A stretch of DNA of 64,000 nucleotides from Ceratodon purpureus (GCA_014871385.1 CM026421.1:18208158-18272157); one strand, 5' to 3'; positions 1 to 10,639 are shown, numbered from the stretch's first letter. The notes: a model not told the origin generated them from the letters alone. Numbers and translations are program-made.

Positions 1-186
1 AACTGTACTACCTCGACTCTTTATACTAATGCTGCCTTGCTATTCCTGGTGGCGACTATGTGTTCCAACTCCTTGTTCGCCACGGTGCTGCTTCTCCTTG
101 TCTGCCTTAACTCCCAGTTCGTCAGGATGGTATTTTCCTAGCTGTTCCCTGTTTGTTCATGGAACCCGAGCCTTGGGCGGGTAACA
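1..186 (-). repeat. 3' LTR of the Ty3/Gypsy element (partial)
   Basis: Bases 1-186 match 8969-9154 without a difference that I can see. On the minus strand the repeat begins TGTTACCC directly after the polypurine tract. The remaining roughly 566 bp lie upstream of the window. Confidence 0.95.
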
Positions 187-202
187 TTTTGCCTCCCCTT
201 GT
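187..202 (-). other. Polypurine tract next to the 3' LTR
   Basis: Read on the minus strand this is AAGGGGAGGCAAAA directly before the TG of the 3' LTR. This is the position and composition expected of the plus-strand primer of an LTR retrotransposon. Confidence 0.75.
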
Positions 203-231
203 AGAGTGCAAACCGTCCCTGGTTTGCATGG

Positions 232-3200
232 CTAATGTTTTGTTCTTCGTCCTGCAGGGCGTCGGTCGGGGCGGGTTTCCTCGCGAGGGACCTGTGCGTG
301 GCGTCTTGGCGGGTCTTGGTTGTCATAGATGGTGGCGATAGCGGCGGCGACTCCTCGGTGCAGCAAATTGTGTTTAGTCCTGGAGGTACGGGCATGCTGG
401 TAGATATCAAAGACTGTTTTCCCCAATATCTTATTGCAGGCGGGGCATTGGATATTGTCTGCTTCAGGGTTAGAATATCTTCTAACTAAATCTGGGTGAG
501 CAGCAAAATATTCCTTGACTGCAGCTATGGCCTGTGCGGATTCTTCCTCAGCATCACTATCATCACTGTGTTCTCCCTCCATGTCATACTCTTCTTCTAA
601 TTTTTGTAAAGCTATTTTATGATCACGGAAAGACTTGGGTTGAGCGAGTACCAGTTGGTTGTCATGGTCTGGGCGGTCTTGGATGGCGGGTGTAGGCTGC
701 GAAGGTAAGGCTGTAACCAATGCCATCAGCCGAGGCGAGGCCTGAGGTGTGTCCTCGGTATCAGTGGCAACATCCGGGATGTGCACGCGATCGGGTTGCT
801 CCTGGAAATCGGGGAATAGAGCCGCGACAGGTGCGTATATCTCCTGCCCTTGTGTGGTATGGTCTTGGATGTCATGAGCCCTATGTGTGTTGTGTTGCTG
901 CTCCATAGGCGGGTTGTTCTGCTGCTCCATAGGTGTGGTGACCTCGAGACCCGTGACTTCCAAGTCCATGTCCCAGGAGGGCTCGGATTGTTCTAAGTCC
1001 AAGTCGACCATGGCATCATCGATACAGGTATCCAGGAAATCTTGGGGCGGGACTGCCGAGGCTGGGGGCTTCTCCCATAACATGCGATGAGCATGCGTGG
1101 CGATGAGTTTGGCGGCATTCTGTACCCAGGTGGCTTTGTTGGCCTCAAAATTAGTCTTGGCATTCTCTGTTTCGGTGCGTAGCTGTTGTAACTGGGTCAG
1201 CTCCTCGGAATACCTTGGTTCCATGGATAATGTCCCTGCTCCTGGTGCTGAAGCTTCGCTGAGGATTTTGCACCGTGCTAGGGCCTCAGTAGCCTGTTGC
1301 TCCAACCGGGATGCGTGTTGTTCAGCCAACTGTTTGGCCTTTTCCATGGCGTCAACCTGTTCTCGGGCAGCTGCTAGTTCGAGCTCCAACGTGGCCACCT
1401 GGTTTCGGAAGTTCCCGATAGTCTGGTTTGCTTCCGAGAGCTGGGACCGACATTCCTCCCGGGCCTCTGTGATAGTCTGCTTAGCTTGGGCTTGGGCTAC
1501 TTGGATAGCTTGTATGGTCTTTCGCTTATGGCGTTCTTCGATTTCACCCTGCTGCGCTGCCATGGTCGTCCGCTCCTGCTCCACGGTATGGACAAACTGG
1601 AGGAGGCGTTCCACACAGGTAACCAGTTCCTTGCTTCGTCCTTGGAATTCCCTGGCTTGTGGTCCAAATTCTGTCTTCATGCTTTCCCCCTCGGTTGTTG
1701 CAGGCTCTGATGGTCGAGGTCGCTTGCTGGTGGATGGAGCCGCGGGGTCTCTCTTGGCAGCCATGGCCATTTCTCTCTGTAAATCTAAGAAAGTGCCGAT
1801 CCTGGGTGGCTGGTTGTTGGTGCGGTAGTAAGCCAAGAATCTGGTGATATAGGCAGTGAGGAACGGACCTATCGGGCTGGAGTACGTCTCATCCCTTCGG
1901 TACCCGCGGAGCTGAACTCGGAAATGTTCATCGACAATCAGACCCCAATTGATTTTCTCCCCCTTGTCGGCTAAGAGCAGGAGACTCAGCTGTGCGGGCT
2001 GAATGCGATTACAATTATTCTTGAAGAAAATCTGACTAAGCACCCCTCGCATCCTAGCAAACCAAGGTTCGTTCATGGCGGGGCCAAGGGCAAATACATC
2101 ATACCTTCCATCGGCTTCGGGGGCGATGCCGCTGATGGGTCCTGAAACATCGGGCTGGGGTGTGCTGCAGGTTGGCGTCCATTCGGTGATTCCGGTGCCA
2201 TCCCAGCCAAAAAAGGCATGGAGGTATCGGGGAGAATACCGCACCAACACTCCTTCGACAACTCCTGCTGGAAACTCTTCCTCCTCACTGCGTGTCTTCA
2301 TGGAAGCCAAGAATTCCATGCACTGCGCGACATTGACCTTGCCGTCCAAACGCGTCCAGTACTGGATGAGGTGAGTTTTTGTCAACCACGCCCCATCTGG
2401 TTTCCTCTTCCATTCACGCACCATCCTAGGACTGTAGATCGGGCCCATGGAGGTTTTGGTAGCCATGGTGTGGAGAAATGCTAAGAGAGCGCTGCGAGGT
2501 ATGGAAAAGAAGGAAAAAACTGGACTACAGAGTAAACTGGACCTAGCGCGCAGAGTGTCCAGACGTTGGAGAGAAGTAGTAGTGGAAGGAGGAGGGAGCT
2601 GCCCTGAGTGTAGTGGAAAAGAGCTGCCTATGTCTTCCATGGCTGATTTTGATGTTTGGGCGCAGATGGAGACAAGGGAGGCGCGCTCTGACGGGCTGTC
2701 CGCGGATGATGGCGGCGGGGTCCTATCTAGTCGGGAATGCTCAAGGTGATTTGGACGCCCGGGTTCATGGCGAGCTAGTTGTCCATGAGTATAAGCTACT
2801 GCAAGGGATGCGTAGCCTTGGCTGGGTGGGACGTGTGTAGAGAATCCTTGGCGGCCGAGGTGATGGCCAGGATGGTTGTGACTTCGTAAGTTTGGGTCAC
2901 TAGTAGTGAGTATACTTGGGGGAGTCGGGGGTCTAGGTCTATTGAGTGCTCTAGGCTTGCCAAAACCGTTTGGGTAGTTATCTTGTTGTTGGCTTCGAGT
3001 TGTCATGGGACAAGCTTCCTGCCCGGAATAGATACCCGGGCAGCAATATCTACAGTTGCGGTTCTGAACAGGGGTATCGCGTGGTGGGTTTTCAGTATCA
3101 GACGGATATCTGCCAGATATACCCGGACTGCCGCTCATGTCTACCCGGATGTGGCTTACATGGACCTGTGCTGGACCTTCATGTGAGTGGGAAGGGTCTT

Positions 3201-6200
3201 GGACGTCCGTGGTATCCTTGGTCGATTCTGCCATGGCTTGTGCGTCGGTTGTGAGTTTGGCGTAGATTTCGCCAAGGCTGAGCTTGGGTGTTATATTGGT
3301 TGCTGTGGTATGATAATGTTTAAGTTTATTTGCGTTGACAATAGTAGCATGTTTGTCATAGTATTCATTGTCGACCAAGAGAACAGTATTGTTGGGTAAT
3401 GCCAATTGAACACGATATGGGCCGTGCCAAAGGGATTCAAACTTGGGTCTCTTGATTTTAGGATCACGAGGGCACCAGAGCACTTGATCCCCCTTCTGAA
3501 AAATCCTAGCCGGTTGTGACGCCTGAAAGTACTTGGCGCTGAGAGCCTGTTTATCCGAGATGTTTTTGATTGCCAAGGCCCTGATCTCTTCTAAGTGATG
3601 AATGTCTTGGATACGGGCTGCTAGGACTTTATGTGGAGAGTATTCCCTTGGGGACATGGACTGAAAAGTAGGGGCTATATACTCGGTTGGGAGCAAAGGT
3701 TGGGTGCCATAGACCATCTCAAAGGGGCTGAGTTGCGTGGCGGTTTTGGTTGCTACCCGATAAGCCCATAGAGCAGCTGGGAGACAGTCATCCCAGTCAC
3801 CTTGGTTGGCATGTACGAACCTCCGAAGCATGTTCACAATAGTTTTGTTAGTAGACTCGGCTTGGCCATTTCCCTGGGGGTAGTATACGGTACTTGTGCG
3901 GTGCTTGATGATGTGCTTCTCCATGAGGTCCTCGATGACAGAGTTGACAAAGTGGGATCCTTGGTCGGACACGATCTCCAAGGGGCAACCAAACCTGGTG
4001 ATGATATTGTCGTATAAGAAGTTTGCTGTGACCACCGCGGTGTTACTGCGCAGGGGTTTGGCTTCGACCCATTTGGTCGTATAATCTGTGGCGACTAAAA
4101 TATATTTATACCCTTGTCGGGTGACTGGGCGGATAGGTCCCACGAAATCCAGTCCCCATCTTTGGAAGGGTCCCAATGGTGGTGTGGATTGTAACGGGAC
4201 TTTTCCTTGGTACTGAAAGTTGGTGGTGGATATCTGGCATGCGTGGCAGTTTTTGATATAAGCATGAACGTCTCGGTGGAGTGTTGGCCACCAATATTTG
4301 GCGGTCAAAATCTTTTTGATGGTTGTATCGGGACCTTGGTGCCCGCCAACGGGTCCGTCATGGAGAAGAGCCAGTATGGTTGATTTTTCCTTTGTGGGTA
4401 CGCAGAGTCGGAGGACATGGTCTGGTCCTTGGCGATACAGTTGGCCATGGACGACAGTATAAGGCAGGGTAGTCCTAACAAAACTGATTTTTCGGGTGCC
4501 GGTGAGACTGATTGGGGTGGCACCGGTGGTTAGGTATGTGATAATGTCGGTGGTCCAATCTTGGTTGTCCTGGACAACCACGGTGGCGGCCTGGATATAT
4601 AACTCATTGAAAGAGTCGTCAATTCCTTCTTCCTTGGTATTGGTATCTCGGGACAAATAGTCGGCCACGATGTGCCTCTTCCCAGGTATGAATACTACCT
4701 CAAAATCGTATTCTAACAATATCATTATCCAGCGAGCTACTCGTCCTGTTACAAGGGGTTGATTGACAAGGTATGACAAGCTATGGTGATCGACCATGAA
4801 GCGGAATTTATTTCCTAACAAATAATGTCGGAATTTTTTCACAGCATAGATCATAGCCAAGGCCTCTCTTTCGGTTGTAGAATAGTTTCTTTCTGCCTGA
4901 TTTAACAATCTGCTTGCATAGGCGACAGGTTGATCATGTTTGCCGTTTAGGTTTTGAGCCAGCATCACTCCCACGGCTATGTTGGAAGCATCAGTATGGA
5001 CATGGAATGGCTTGGTCCAGTCTGGTGCGATCAAAATGGGTGCATGGGTGTATGCTTCCTTGATTTTATCCAAGGCTGTCTGAGCTGCTGGTGTCCAATC
5101 TCTGGGATATGTATACTTGGAGTGGTTCAAGGCGGTGATAGGAGCAGTGATGTGTGCAAGTTTTTCGATATAGATACGGTTAAACTGTGACAGACCTAGG
5201 AGTCGTTGGACGCCCTTTTGATCCTTGGGTGGTGTCATGTCCAAGATGTCTTTGATCTTGGCTGGGTCTGGAAGCTTGCCATATTTGCAAACAATGTAAC
5301 CCAAGATGACTCCGGCGAAAAAGAGGAACATACATTTGTCTGCATTTAGACTAACACCGTTGGTTCTGCAGGCATCAAATATGTGTCGCAAATGATCGAC
5401 ATGGTCCTGCATTTGCCCATATACTGTGCCGTCATCCAAGTAAATACGGAAAAAACGTTTCAAGTATGGGCGGAATATTAACTCCATGACTCTTTGGAAG
5501 GTCATGGGTGCATTTTTTGCTCCAAAAGGCATGCGCTCGAACTGGTACGGTCCCCATTCTGTCGAAAAAGCAGTTTTGTTTTTATCTTGTTCAGCCATGG
5601 CTACTTGGTAGTATCCTGAGAAGCAATCAAGGAAAGAGTACATCTCGTGTCCAGCTACTTCGTCTATAATCTCTTCCATGTAGGGCAGGGGGTAGTGATC
5701 TTTTTTAGTTGCTGCATTGAGTTTTCGAAAATCCACACAGATTCGTAGTGCACCATTCTTTTTTGGGATAATGACCATGGGAGAGAGCCATGGCGCTGAA
5801 TCGACAGGAGAGATGAATTTAGCTTTGAGCAGCTTGTCCAATTCTTCCTTGACCCGAGTTGCATAATTCGGGTTCATTCTGTAACGTCTTTGCTGGACAG
5901 GTGTGGCATTTGGCACAAGGTCAATTGTGTGTTCTGCCAGCGTTCTTGGAATACCCTTAAGATCTTCGTGGTTCCATGCAAATATGTCATGGTATTCCCT
6001 GAATAAAGCTATGGCAGCTTGCTTGATTTTGGCTGGGGCGTCTGCATTTATTTTAATAAATTTGGGGTCGTCTATGGTGCCAAGATTGACCAATTCTACT
6101 TTGTCTTTGGCGCCGTGGGTCCATCCATTGACTACCTCATTTTCCAGGGCGCGAAACGCTGGTGTGGCGTTCACGGTGACCGATCCGGCTATTTCCTTGG

Positions 6201-8316
6201 AAAATCTGGGCGGTAAATCATCTTTTTCGGGAGCTGTAACCGGGCTGGCCAAGTGAATTTCAGCCACGGGTATGAGTTCAGGGTTGGCGTGTAAGACTAA
6301 TGCCTCCTGATCTTGGGAGAGTCCCTTTACCCAATCCGTTCCTGCCTTATGTCGAATCTGGGCTGCCTTGGCTCGTGTGATACAACTATCGACAGGGATG
6401 ATCACTGTTTTTCCTTGGCGTTGAATGCGGATGTGGTTTCGAGACCAGTCGTGTACGGCGTTCATATCACGGAGCCATGGTCTTCCCAGGATGATGGGGA
6501 AATTGCTGCTATTTGGCATGTCGATAATGACGAACGTAGCTGGTGTTGATACCCCATGGGTGGTGATAGCTACGGTGGCCAAGATTCCCAAGGGTGTGAC
6601 AGGGTCGTCATTGGCCATTCGGAGGATAAACTTAGCCGTCTTTGGTTGAGGTAGCCCCAGATGTTTTCGCAAATGTTCACTCATGACATTCACACCAGAG
6701 CCTCCGTCGACCAAGACATTAGTAAGCTCATGGTGTCCCAACTGTAGGTGAATTACCGCGGCGTCAGGGTCCAAAGTAGTGGCATTTACTTCCACCACCG
6801 CAGGATCTGATCTAGTTTCCGGCAGAGTGGCTTGTTGCAGATATTTGTGTAATTCAGGACTGATCTTCAATAGCTTGGACAAAGTTATGGTAACATTGGT
6901 GTCATCCAGGATGTGTTGGAGATCTGGGATTGTCGTGGTCATTTCTAGCCCTTTCTGTAAGTCCCTGCGAATGTCATGCAGCCGTTCCCAGTGGTCCGGT
7001 GCAAAGGGTTTTCGGTGTTCCACGACATGATCAGTCACGGTAGCCTTGGACCGTGTAGTGACTGCTGCGGCACTGATGGTTGCCACATTGGTTTCGGCGT
7101 TATGGACCTCGGTCAGAGTAACCCCGCCCCGGCGGTTATGCACTGGTGGTTTTTGGTTTTCCATGGCTGCAGGTGGGGGTCGCTGTATGTCTGAGGGTCC
7201 TTGGGTCTGATTCCACCGTTGCCTTAAGTGTGGGCACTGGCCTCGGCGGTGGTTGGGGGATCCACACTCCCAGCAGGTATCATTCCTCCCTGGCTGGAAA
7301 GCATCCACACTAATTTCGTCAGCATACATGGAGGCCGTTGTGGGTCGTGTGCGTCTTTCATCTGGTCGTGAATTTCCTTGGGCGAACCAGCAACGACCAC
7401 TATGTATTTTGCCACAAGTGGTACAAACCGTGAGTGCTTGGCGGTTGTCGGGTCGCATGGTGGGCAAGGGTAACAGTGGAGACTGTGTACGATTTAGCGC
7501 TCCAAGTTCCCGACTTATGTCATTGGCGGCTGTGAGTATGTCGCTTAGTGTTTTAACGCCACGAATCACAATGCCCTGTTGAATCCATGGCAATAGGCCC
7601 TTTTTGAACCATTCGCATAAATAATCCTCCTCAGGCCGTTGACTAAGCTTGTCCGCCAGTTGCTTGAATCTGTCATAGAATTTGTCCACGGGTTCGTTCC
7701 TGTCCTGAGTGATATTGCCTAAGGCTCTAAGTATCTCTGAGCTTGTTTTCAATTTTCGAAATTTGTGTAGGAAACTTCGCTCCATATCGTCCCAGTTGGC
7801 ATGGGGGTGCTCGGTTTCAAAATCAATATACCAGTTGATGTGGTTTCCTTGGAGCGTGGTTCCGAAGATATTTTGTAAATCCGCGGAGCTAAGTATGCCA
7901 TTTGTGCGGGCAATTACTTTAAACCTGCGAATGTGCCAGTCAGGATCTCCCAATTCGTCAAAAACTGGGTAGGGTATTTTCGGAAATTTGGTAACCCGCT
8001 CTTGGTCACCACCGCTCTGGGAGGTCATAGCAGTGCGGTTCTCTCTAGGAAGAGTAGTTGAGCGAAGAGGGTCCAGGGGTGCTCCCAGGTCATGCGGTGT
8101 AGCATTTGCTGCCTCATTGGTAGCAGTTCCATGGAGGTTTTGGTAATGGAGGCTCAAAAGCTCCAGCTTGGCGTTTGTGGCTTCGTTTTTGGCAGCCAAG
8201 GCTGTCATCTGGTCTTTTAAAAATTGTAACATTTCCTTAGTAGGATCAGGGTCGTCCTGCTGGTTATTTTCTTCGGCGTCATTGATTCTGTCAAGGGGTA
8301 GTTTTCGTGGAGGCAT
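232..8316 (-). CDS. Gag-Pol polyprotein with long C-terminal extension (Ty3/Gypsy)
   Basis: One unbroken frame of 2694 codons. Visible parts, in approximate residues: retrotransposon gag domain (100-270); CCHC zinc knuckle CWECGSPNHRRGQC near 347; aspartic protease with DGGSG near 535; reverse transcriptase with YLDD near 957; RNase H starting at HTDAS near 1105; integrase with an HHCC zinc-binding region near 1320-1370 and the catalytic core (SDQGSHF near 1450, then YYPQGNGQAES). No chromodomain is seen. From about residue 1700 comes a Pro/Ser-rich spacer, then from an internal Met near 1950 a globular block (LIQYWTRLDGKVN and further), a coiled coil near 2290-2420, an acidic stretch, and a C-terminal CPAC...YQHA...H segment near 2620. 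The extension may be expressed as part of the polyprotein or from a separately processed RNA; the sequence does not decide. It acts in reverse transcription and integration of the element. Confidence 0.95.
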   Translation of the reverse strand: MPPRKLPLDRINDAEENNQQDDPDPTKEMLQFLKDQMTALAAKNEATNAKLELLSLHYQNLHGTATNEAANATPHDLGAPLDPLRSTTLPRENRTAMTSQSGGDQERVTKFPKIPYPVFDELGDPDWHIRRFKVIARTNGILSSADLQNIFGTTLQGNHINWYIDFETEHPHANWDDMERSFLHKFRKLKTSSEILRALGNITQDRNEPVDKFYDRFKQLADKLSQRPEEDYLCEWFKKGLLPWIQQGIVIRGVKTLSDILTAANDISRELGALNRTQSPLLPLPTMRPDNRQALTVCTTCGKIHSGRCWFAQGNSRPDERRTRPTTASMYADEISVDAFQPGRNDTCWECGSPNHRRGQCPHLRQRWNQTQGPSDIQRPPPAAMENQKPPVHNRRGGVTLTEVHNAETNVATISAAAVTTRSKATVTDHVVEHRKPFAPDHWERLHDIRRDLQKGLEMTTTIPDLQHILDDTNVTITLSKLLKISPELHKYLQQATLPETRSDPAVVEVNATTLDPDAAVIHLQLGHHELTNVLVDGGSGVNVMSEHLRKHLGLPQPKTAKFILRMANDDPVTPLGILATVAITTHGVSTPATFVIIDMPNSSNFPIILGRPWLRDMNAVHDWSRNHIRIQRQGKTVIIPVDSCITRAKAAQIRHKAGTDWVKGLSQDQEALVLHANPELIPVAEIHLASPVTAPEKDDLPPRFSKEIAGSVTVNATPAFRALENEVVNGWTHGAKDKVELVNLGTIDDPKFIKINADAPAKIKQAAIALFREYHDIFAWNHEDLKGIPRTLAEHTIDLVPNATPVQQRRYRMNPNYATRVKEELDKLLKAKFISPVDSAPWLSPMVIIPKKNGALRICVDFRKLNAATKKDHYPLPYMEEIIDEVAGHEMYSFLDCFSGYYQVAMAEQDKNKTAFSTEWGPYQFERMPFGAKNAPMTFQRVMELIFRPYLKRFFRIYLDDGTVYGQMQDHVDHLRHIFDACRTNGVSLNADKCMFLFFAGVILGYIVCKYGKLPDPAKIKDILDMTPPKDQKGVQRLLGLSQFNRIYIEKLAHITAPITALNHSKYTYPRDWTPAAQTALDKIKEAYTHAPILIAPDWTKPFHVHTDASNIAVGVMLAQNLNGKHDQPVAYASRLLNQAERNYSTTEREALAMIYAVKKFRHYLLGNKFRFMVDHHSLSYLVNQPLVTGRVARWIMILLEYDFEVVFIPGKRHIVADYLSRDTNTKEEGIDDSFNELYIQAATVVVQDNQDWTTDIITYLTTGATPISLTGTRKISFVRTTLPYTVVHGQLYRQGPDHVLRLCVPTKEKSTILALLHDGPVGGHQGPDTTIKKILTAKYWWPTLHRDVHAYIKNCHACQISTTNFQYQGKVPLQSTPPLGPFQRWGLDFVGPIRPVTRQGYKYILVATDYTTKWVEAKPLRSNTAVVTANFLYDNIITRFGCPLEIVSDQGSHFVNSVIEDLMEKHIIKHRTSTVYYPQGNGQAESTNKTIVNMLRRFVHANQGDWDDCLPAALWAYRVATKTATQLSPFEMVYGTQPLLPTEYIAPTFQSMSPREYSPHKVLAARIQDIHHLEEIRALAIKNISDKQALSAKYFQASQPARIFQKGDQVLWCPRDPKIKRPKFESLWHGPYRVQLALPNNTVLLVDNEYYDKHATIVNANKLKHYHTTATNITPKLSLGEIYAKLTTDAQAMAESTKDTTDVQDPSHSHEGPAQVHVSHIRVDMSGSPGISGRYPSDTENPPRDTPVQNRNCRYCCPGIYSGQEACPMTTRSQQQDNYPNGFGKPRALNRPRPPTPPSILTTSDPNLRSHNHPGHHLGRQGFSTHVPPSQGYASLAVAYTHGQLARHEPGRPNHLEHSRLDRTPPPSSADSPSERASLVSICAQTSKSAMEDIGSSFPLHSGQLPPPSTTTSLQRLDTLRARSSLLCSPVFSFFSIPRSALLAFLHTMATKTSMGPIYSPRMVREWKRKPDGAWLTKTHLIQYWTRLDGKVNVAQCMEFLASMKTRSEEEEFPAGVVEGVLVRYSPRYLHAFFGWDGTGITEWTPTCSTPQPDVSGPISGIAPEADGRYDVFALGPAMNEPWFARMRGVLSQIFFKNNCNRIQPAQLSLLLLADKGEKINWGLIVDEHFRVQLRGYRRDETYSSPIGPFLTAYITRFLAYYRTNNQPPRIGTFLDLQREMAMAAKRDPAAPSTSKRPRPSEPATTEGESMKTEFGPQAREFQGRSKELVTCVERLLQFVHTVEQERTTMAAQQGEIEERHKRKTIQAIQVAQAQAKQTITEAREECRSQLSEANQTIGNFRNQVATLELELAAAREQVDAMEKAKQLAEQHASRLEQQATEALARCKILSEASAPGAGTLSMEPRYSEELTQLQQLRTETENAKTNFEANKATWVQNAAKLIATHAHRMLWEKPPASAVPPQDFLDTCIDDAMVDLDLEQSEPSWDMDLEVTGLEVTTPMEQQNNPPMEQQHNTHRAHDIQDHTTQGQEIYAPVAALFPDFQEQPDRVHIPDVATDTEDTPQASPRLMALVTALPSQPTPAIQDRPDHDNQLVLAQPKSFRDHKIALQKLEEEYDMEGEHSDDSDAEEESAQAIAAVKEYFAAHPDLVRRYSNPEADNIQCPACNKILGKTVFDIYQHARTSRTKHNLLHRGVAAAIATIYDNQDPPRRHAQVPREETRPDRRPAGRRTKH

Positions 8317-8382
8317 GGTGGCGGCCTAGGGCTTGGTGTCCCTGGTCTAGGAAGGTATTTTTTACTGATCTCAATTTTCCAT

Positions 8383-8400
8383 CCCCAGCATGGTCGCCAA
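8383..8400 (-). other. Primer-binding-site-like sequence
   Basis: Two bases after the 5' LTR the minus strand reads TTGGCGACCATGCTGGGG. The TGGCG start and GGGG end recall plant Gypsy primer sites of the TGGCGCC...GGGGA type. The match to a specific tRNA 3' end is imperfect from memory, so the tRNA is not named. Confidence 0.6.
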
Positions 8401-8402
8401 AA

Positions 8403-9154
8403 TGTTAGTCTGGGTCAGGGATGGAATTAGATGAGACCAAGTCCAGAAAGGCAGAGCAGAGTACTGTGAAGCAACCAAGGAGTTATATGTCGCTAGAAGT
8501 AATATTAAGTCTAATACCCGAGAAAGGAAGAAGAGAGTTCAGTTCAAGGGCAACTCTCTGATTCTACTGGAAGCCAAGGGGAGTAACGGTTAGGTTTCCC
8601 TAGAGTAGGAAGTTACCCGCCAACCGAGACTTCTCTGTCGACTAAGGAACCAAGGAGGGCTTGAGGTGGGCAAAGACAAGAAAGACTTTCAAAGCAACAA
8701 GCAGCGAGGTGAGAGGGAGAGTGAGAGAGCATAGGCAGCAAACAGAGGCAAGGAGTGGGGTTTCCTTGGGACACGTTTTAGAATGCTTCAGGTCGGGACT
8801 GATAGGTTTATTATTCCAAGGCGTAGTTCAGAGACTACAAGTACAAAAACCCTGAGTAAGGAAATTAGAGGACTCGATCGTCTAGCAAAATGACCTAATG
8901 TCCATAGTCACAAGCAACAGTCTGCTTGTGAAGAGCTTGGAAGCCGTGGAATGTCTAGAGATCCCTACAACTGTACTACCTCGACTCTTTATACTAATGC
9001 TGCCTTGCTATTCCTGGTGGCGACTATGTGTTCCAACTCCTTGTTCGCCACGGTGCTGCTTCTCCTTGTCTGCCTTAACTCCCAGTTCGTCAGGATGGTA
9101 TTTTCCTAGCTGTTCCCTGTTTGTTCATGGAACCCGAGCCTTGGGCGGGTAACA
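8403..9154 (-). repeat. 5' LTR of the Ty3/Gypsy element (752 bp, complete)
   Basis: It begins TGTTACCCGC and ends GACTAACA on the minus strand, the TG...CA ends usual for LTRs. Its last 186 plus-strand bases equal the start of the window. It is richer in G+C than the host sequence that follows. Confidence 0.93.
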
Positions 9155-10639
9155 GATAGCCAAGTTTGGCGCAGCCCTGATTACTTCTAGATTTTACCTT
9201 GACTCTAGTTAGTTAGCTTCTTCGTATGTACATCCAGTTTTATTTGTACTTATACTGGATTGTATTATTCGAGTTTCAATATACTTTGTTAAGTATACCC
9301 GATGTATAGGCAGTTAAATTTTGTACATTTTTCCATCCTATCTATAAAGTATATAATTTACCGGATACGTATATCTATACATGTCTTCAAATTAAAAAAA
9401 TCCGGTATTAACGATCCCGGGACCAGCCGAAACGGCCATTGAATCCCAAAGATTCCCTTTAGATTCTTTTAAGATTCTGCGGTAATATGCGCTCTTATTA
9501 TTTTTTCCAGAAAAAAACGAAAATTTTCAAAAAAAATCAAAAACTGCCCGATGAACAGTACCCTGCTCGCTGCTCACAAGATTGCATTCCTCGGAGCGAC
9601 TCCGAAGCAAACGTCGTACAGTACATTGCATACAGAGATTTATTGTATTCCAATATAATGGAATGTGGTTGCATTAAATCATGTTTTAGCATTATCGGAA
9701 TTCATAGGAACACCCACCCATTCAATTCATATACTGAAGAGTCACTCTTGAAAAAATAAAATATGAGCATTTACACTGTCCACAAATTCCATACATCCAA
9801 TGAATGTTTCGAATTCCATTTTTCCCCTAATTCTGGAATGTGAATTACGCTAAAAACCTAAATTGCAATGACTCACACGTGTAGGACATCTACCGGACGA
9901 AAACAACACTGGAAGGGACGGCCACGATAATCCCACGTGATCAGAGGACTCGAGACCTCAATTCCAAGGACCACATTCGACGTCCTGGAAGTATTTCACA
10001 TCGCCACAACCAGCCAATCACAAACAACACATCGAAGGGCTCCAGTGACGTTACGTACAGGATCCGACGACATCCAAGAGACTCCCCAGTTACCGAAGTA
10101 AACATTCACCCTCCTCCACGTCATCCTTTGTGTCGTCCAAGTCAGCGTCCATGTCAACAATGTCACCGTCCACATAAGCTTTGCACTGAGAATGCAAGAT
10201 CAAACTGAGTTCCAATTTCCGGGCCCCACTTCTTGTCCGTAGTGACGCCCTTCACTCTCCTAAGCCTGCTCGCGCCGGATCTCTCCTCGTCTCCAGCCCA
10301 GTGAAATACATGTCGCCAGACCTCGCTTTTTTCTAATTCTGGCAGTGAAGAACGACTCTCCCTCTGGTAGTGGTTGTACCCTCAAGACCAGCTGCCAAAC
10401 GTTGATCCAAGGATGTCGGAAGACGACCCCAGAAACGATAGTTCGCCCAAAGTTTTGTAATCTTCAGTAGGGTGGTAAGGATCCAAGAGCACAGACTTTA
10501 ACCGATCAGTACAAGGGCTGTTTAGCAATTGAGCTTCCAACTTTGAGCTTCGAAAGAATCGCACCCCAGCTTCCAAGGGAGTTGAGCCCTACCGACCACG
10601 TCTCAAATGGAGTGACATCGTTGGGATGTGAAAGAAGTT
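9155..10639. other. Intergenic stretch, no gene recognised
   Basis: AT-rich host sequence to the right of the retrotransposon. A short plus-strand frame at 9487-9759 is Lys-rich with no family resemblance. 9900-10330 is less AT-rich and could hold the lost 3' part of the P450 relic, but I see no heme-binding FxxGxRxC motif there in any frame. Confidence 0.5.

Larger units (their letters stand above)
1..9154 (-). mobile_element. Ty3/Gypsy LTR retrotransposon, non-chromodomain (Tat/Athila-like), whole-looking, 3' LTR cut by window edge
   Basis: The element reads on the minus strand. Its 5' LTR is complete at 8403-9154 and starts TGTTAC and ends TAACA. It is followed by a primer-binding-like site, one very long open frame (8316-232), a polypurine tract, and the first 186 bp of the 3' LTR, which runs out of the window at base 1. 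The two LTR copies are identical by eye over those 186 bp, so the insertion looks young. The five bases after the 5' LTR (gatag, 9155-9159) are the candidate target duplication; its partner lies outside the window. Domain order gag-PR-RT-RH-INT defines Ty3/Gypsy. No chromodomain follows the integrase, which points to the Tat/Athila side of the family. A long extra C-terminal region is unusual. Confidence 0.95.

Noticed and set aside
1097-1828. 243-codon plus-strand frame and other plus-strand frames in 150-8300
   Set aside because: They are antisense to the real gag-pol frame, show no family motif, and follow from its codon composition.
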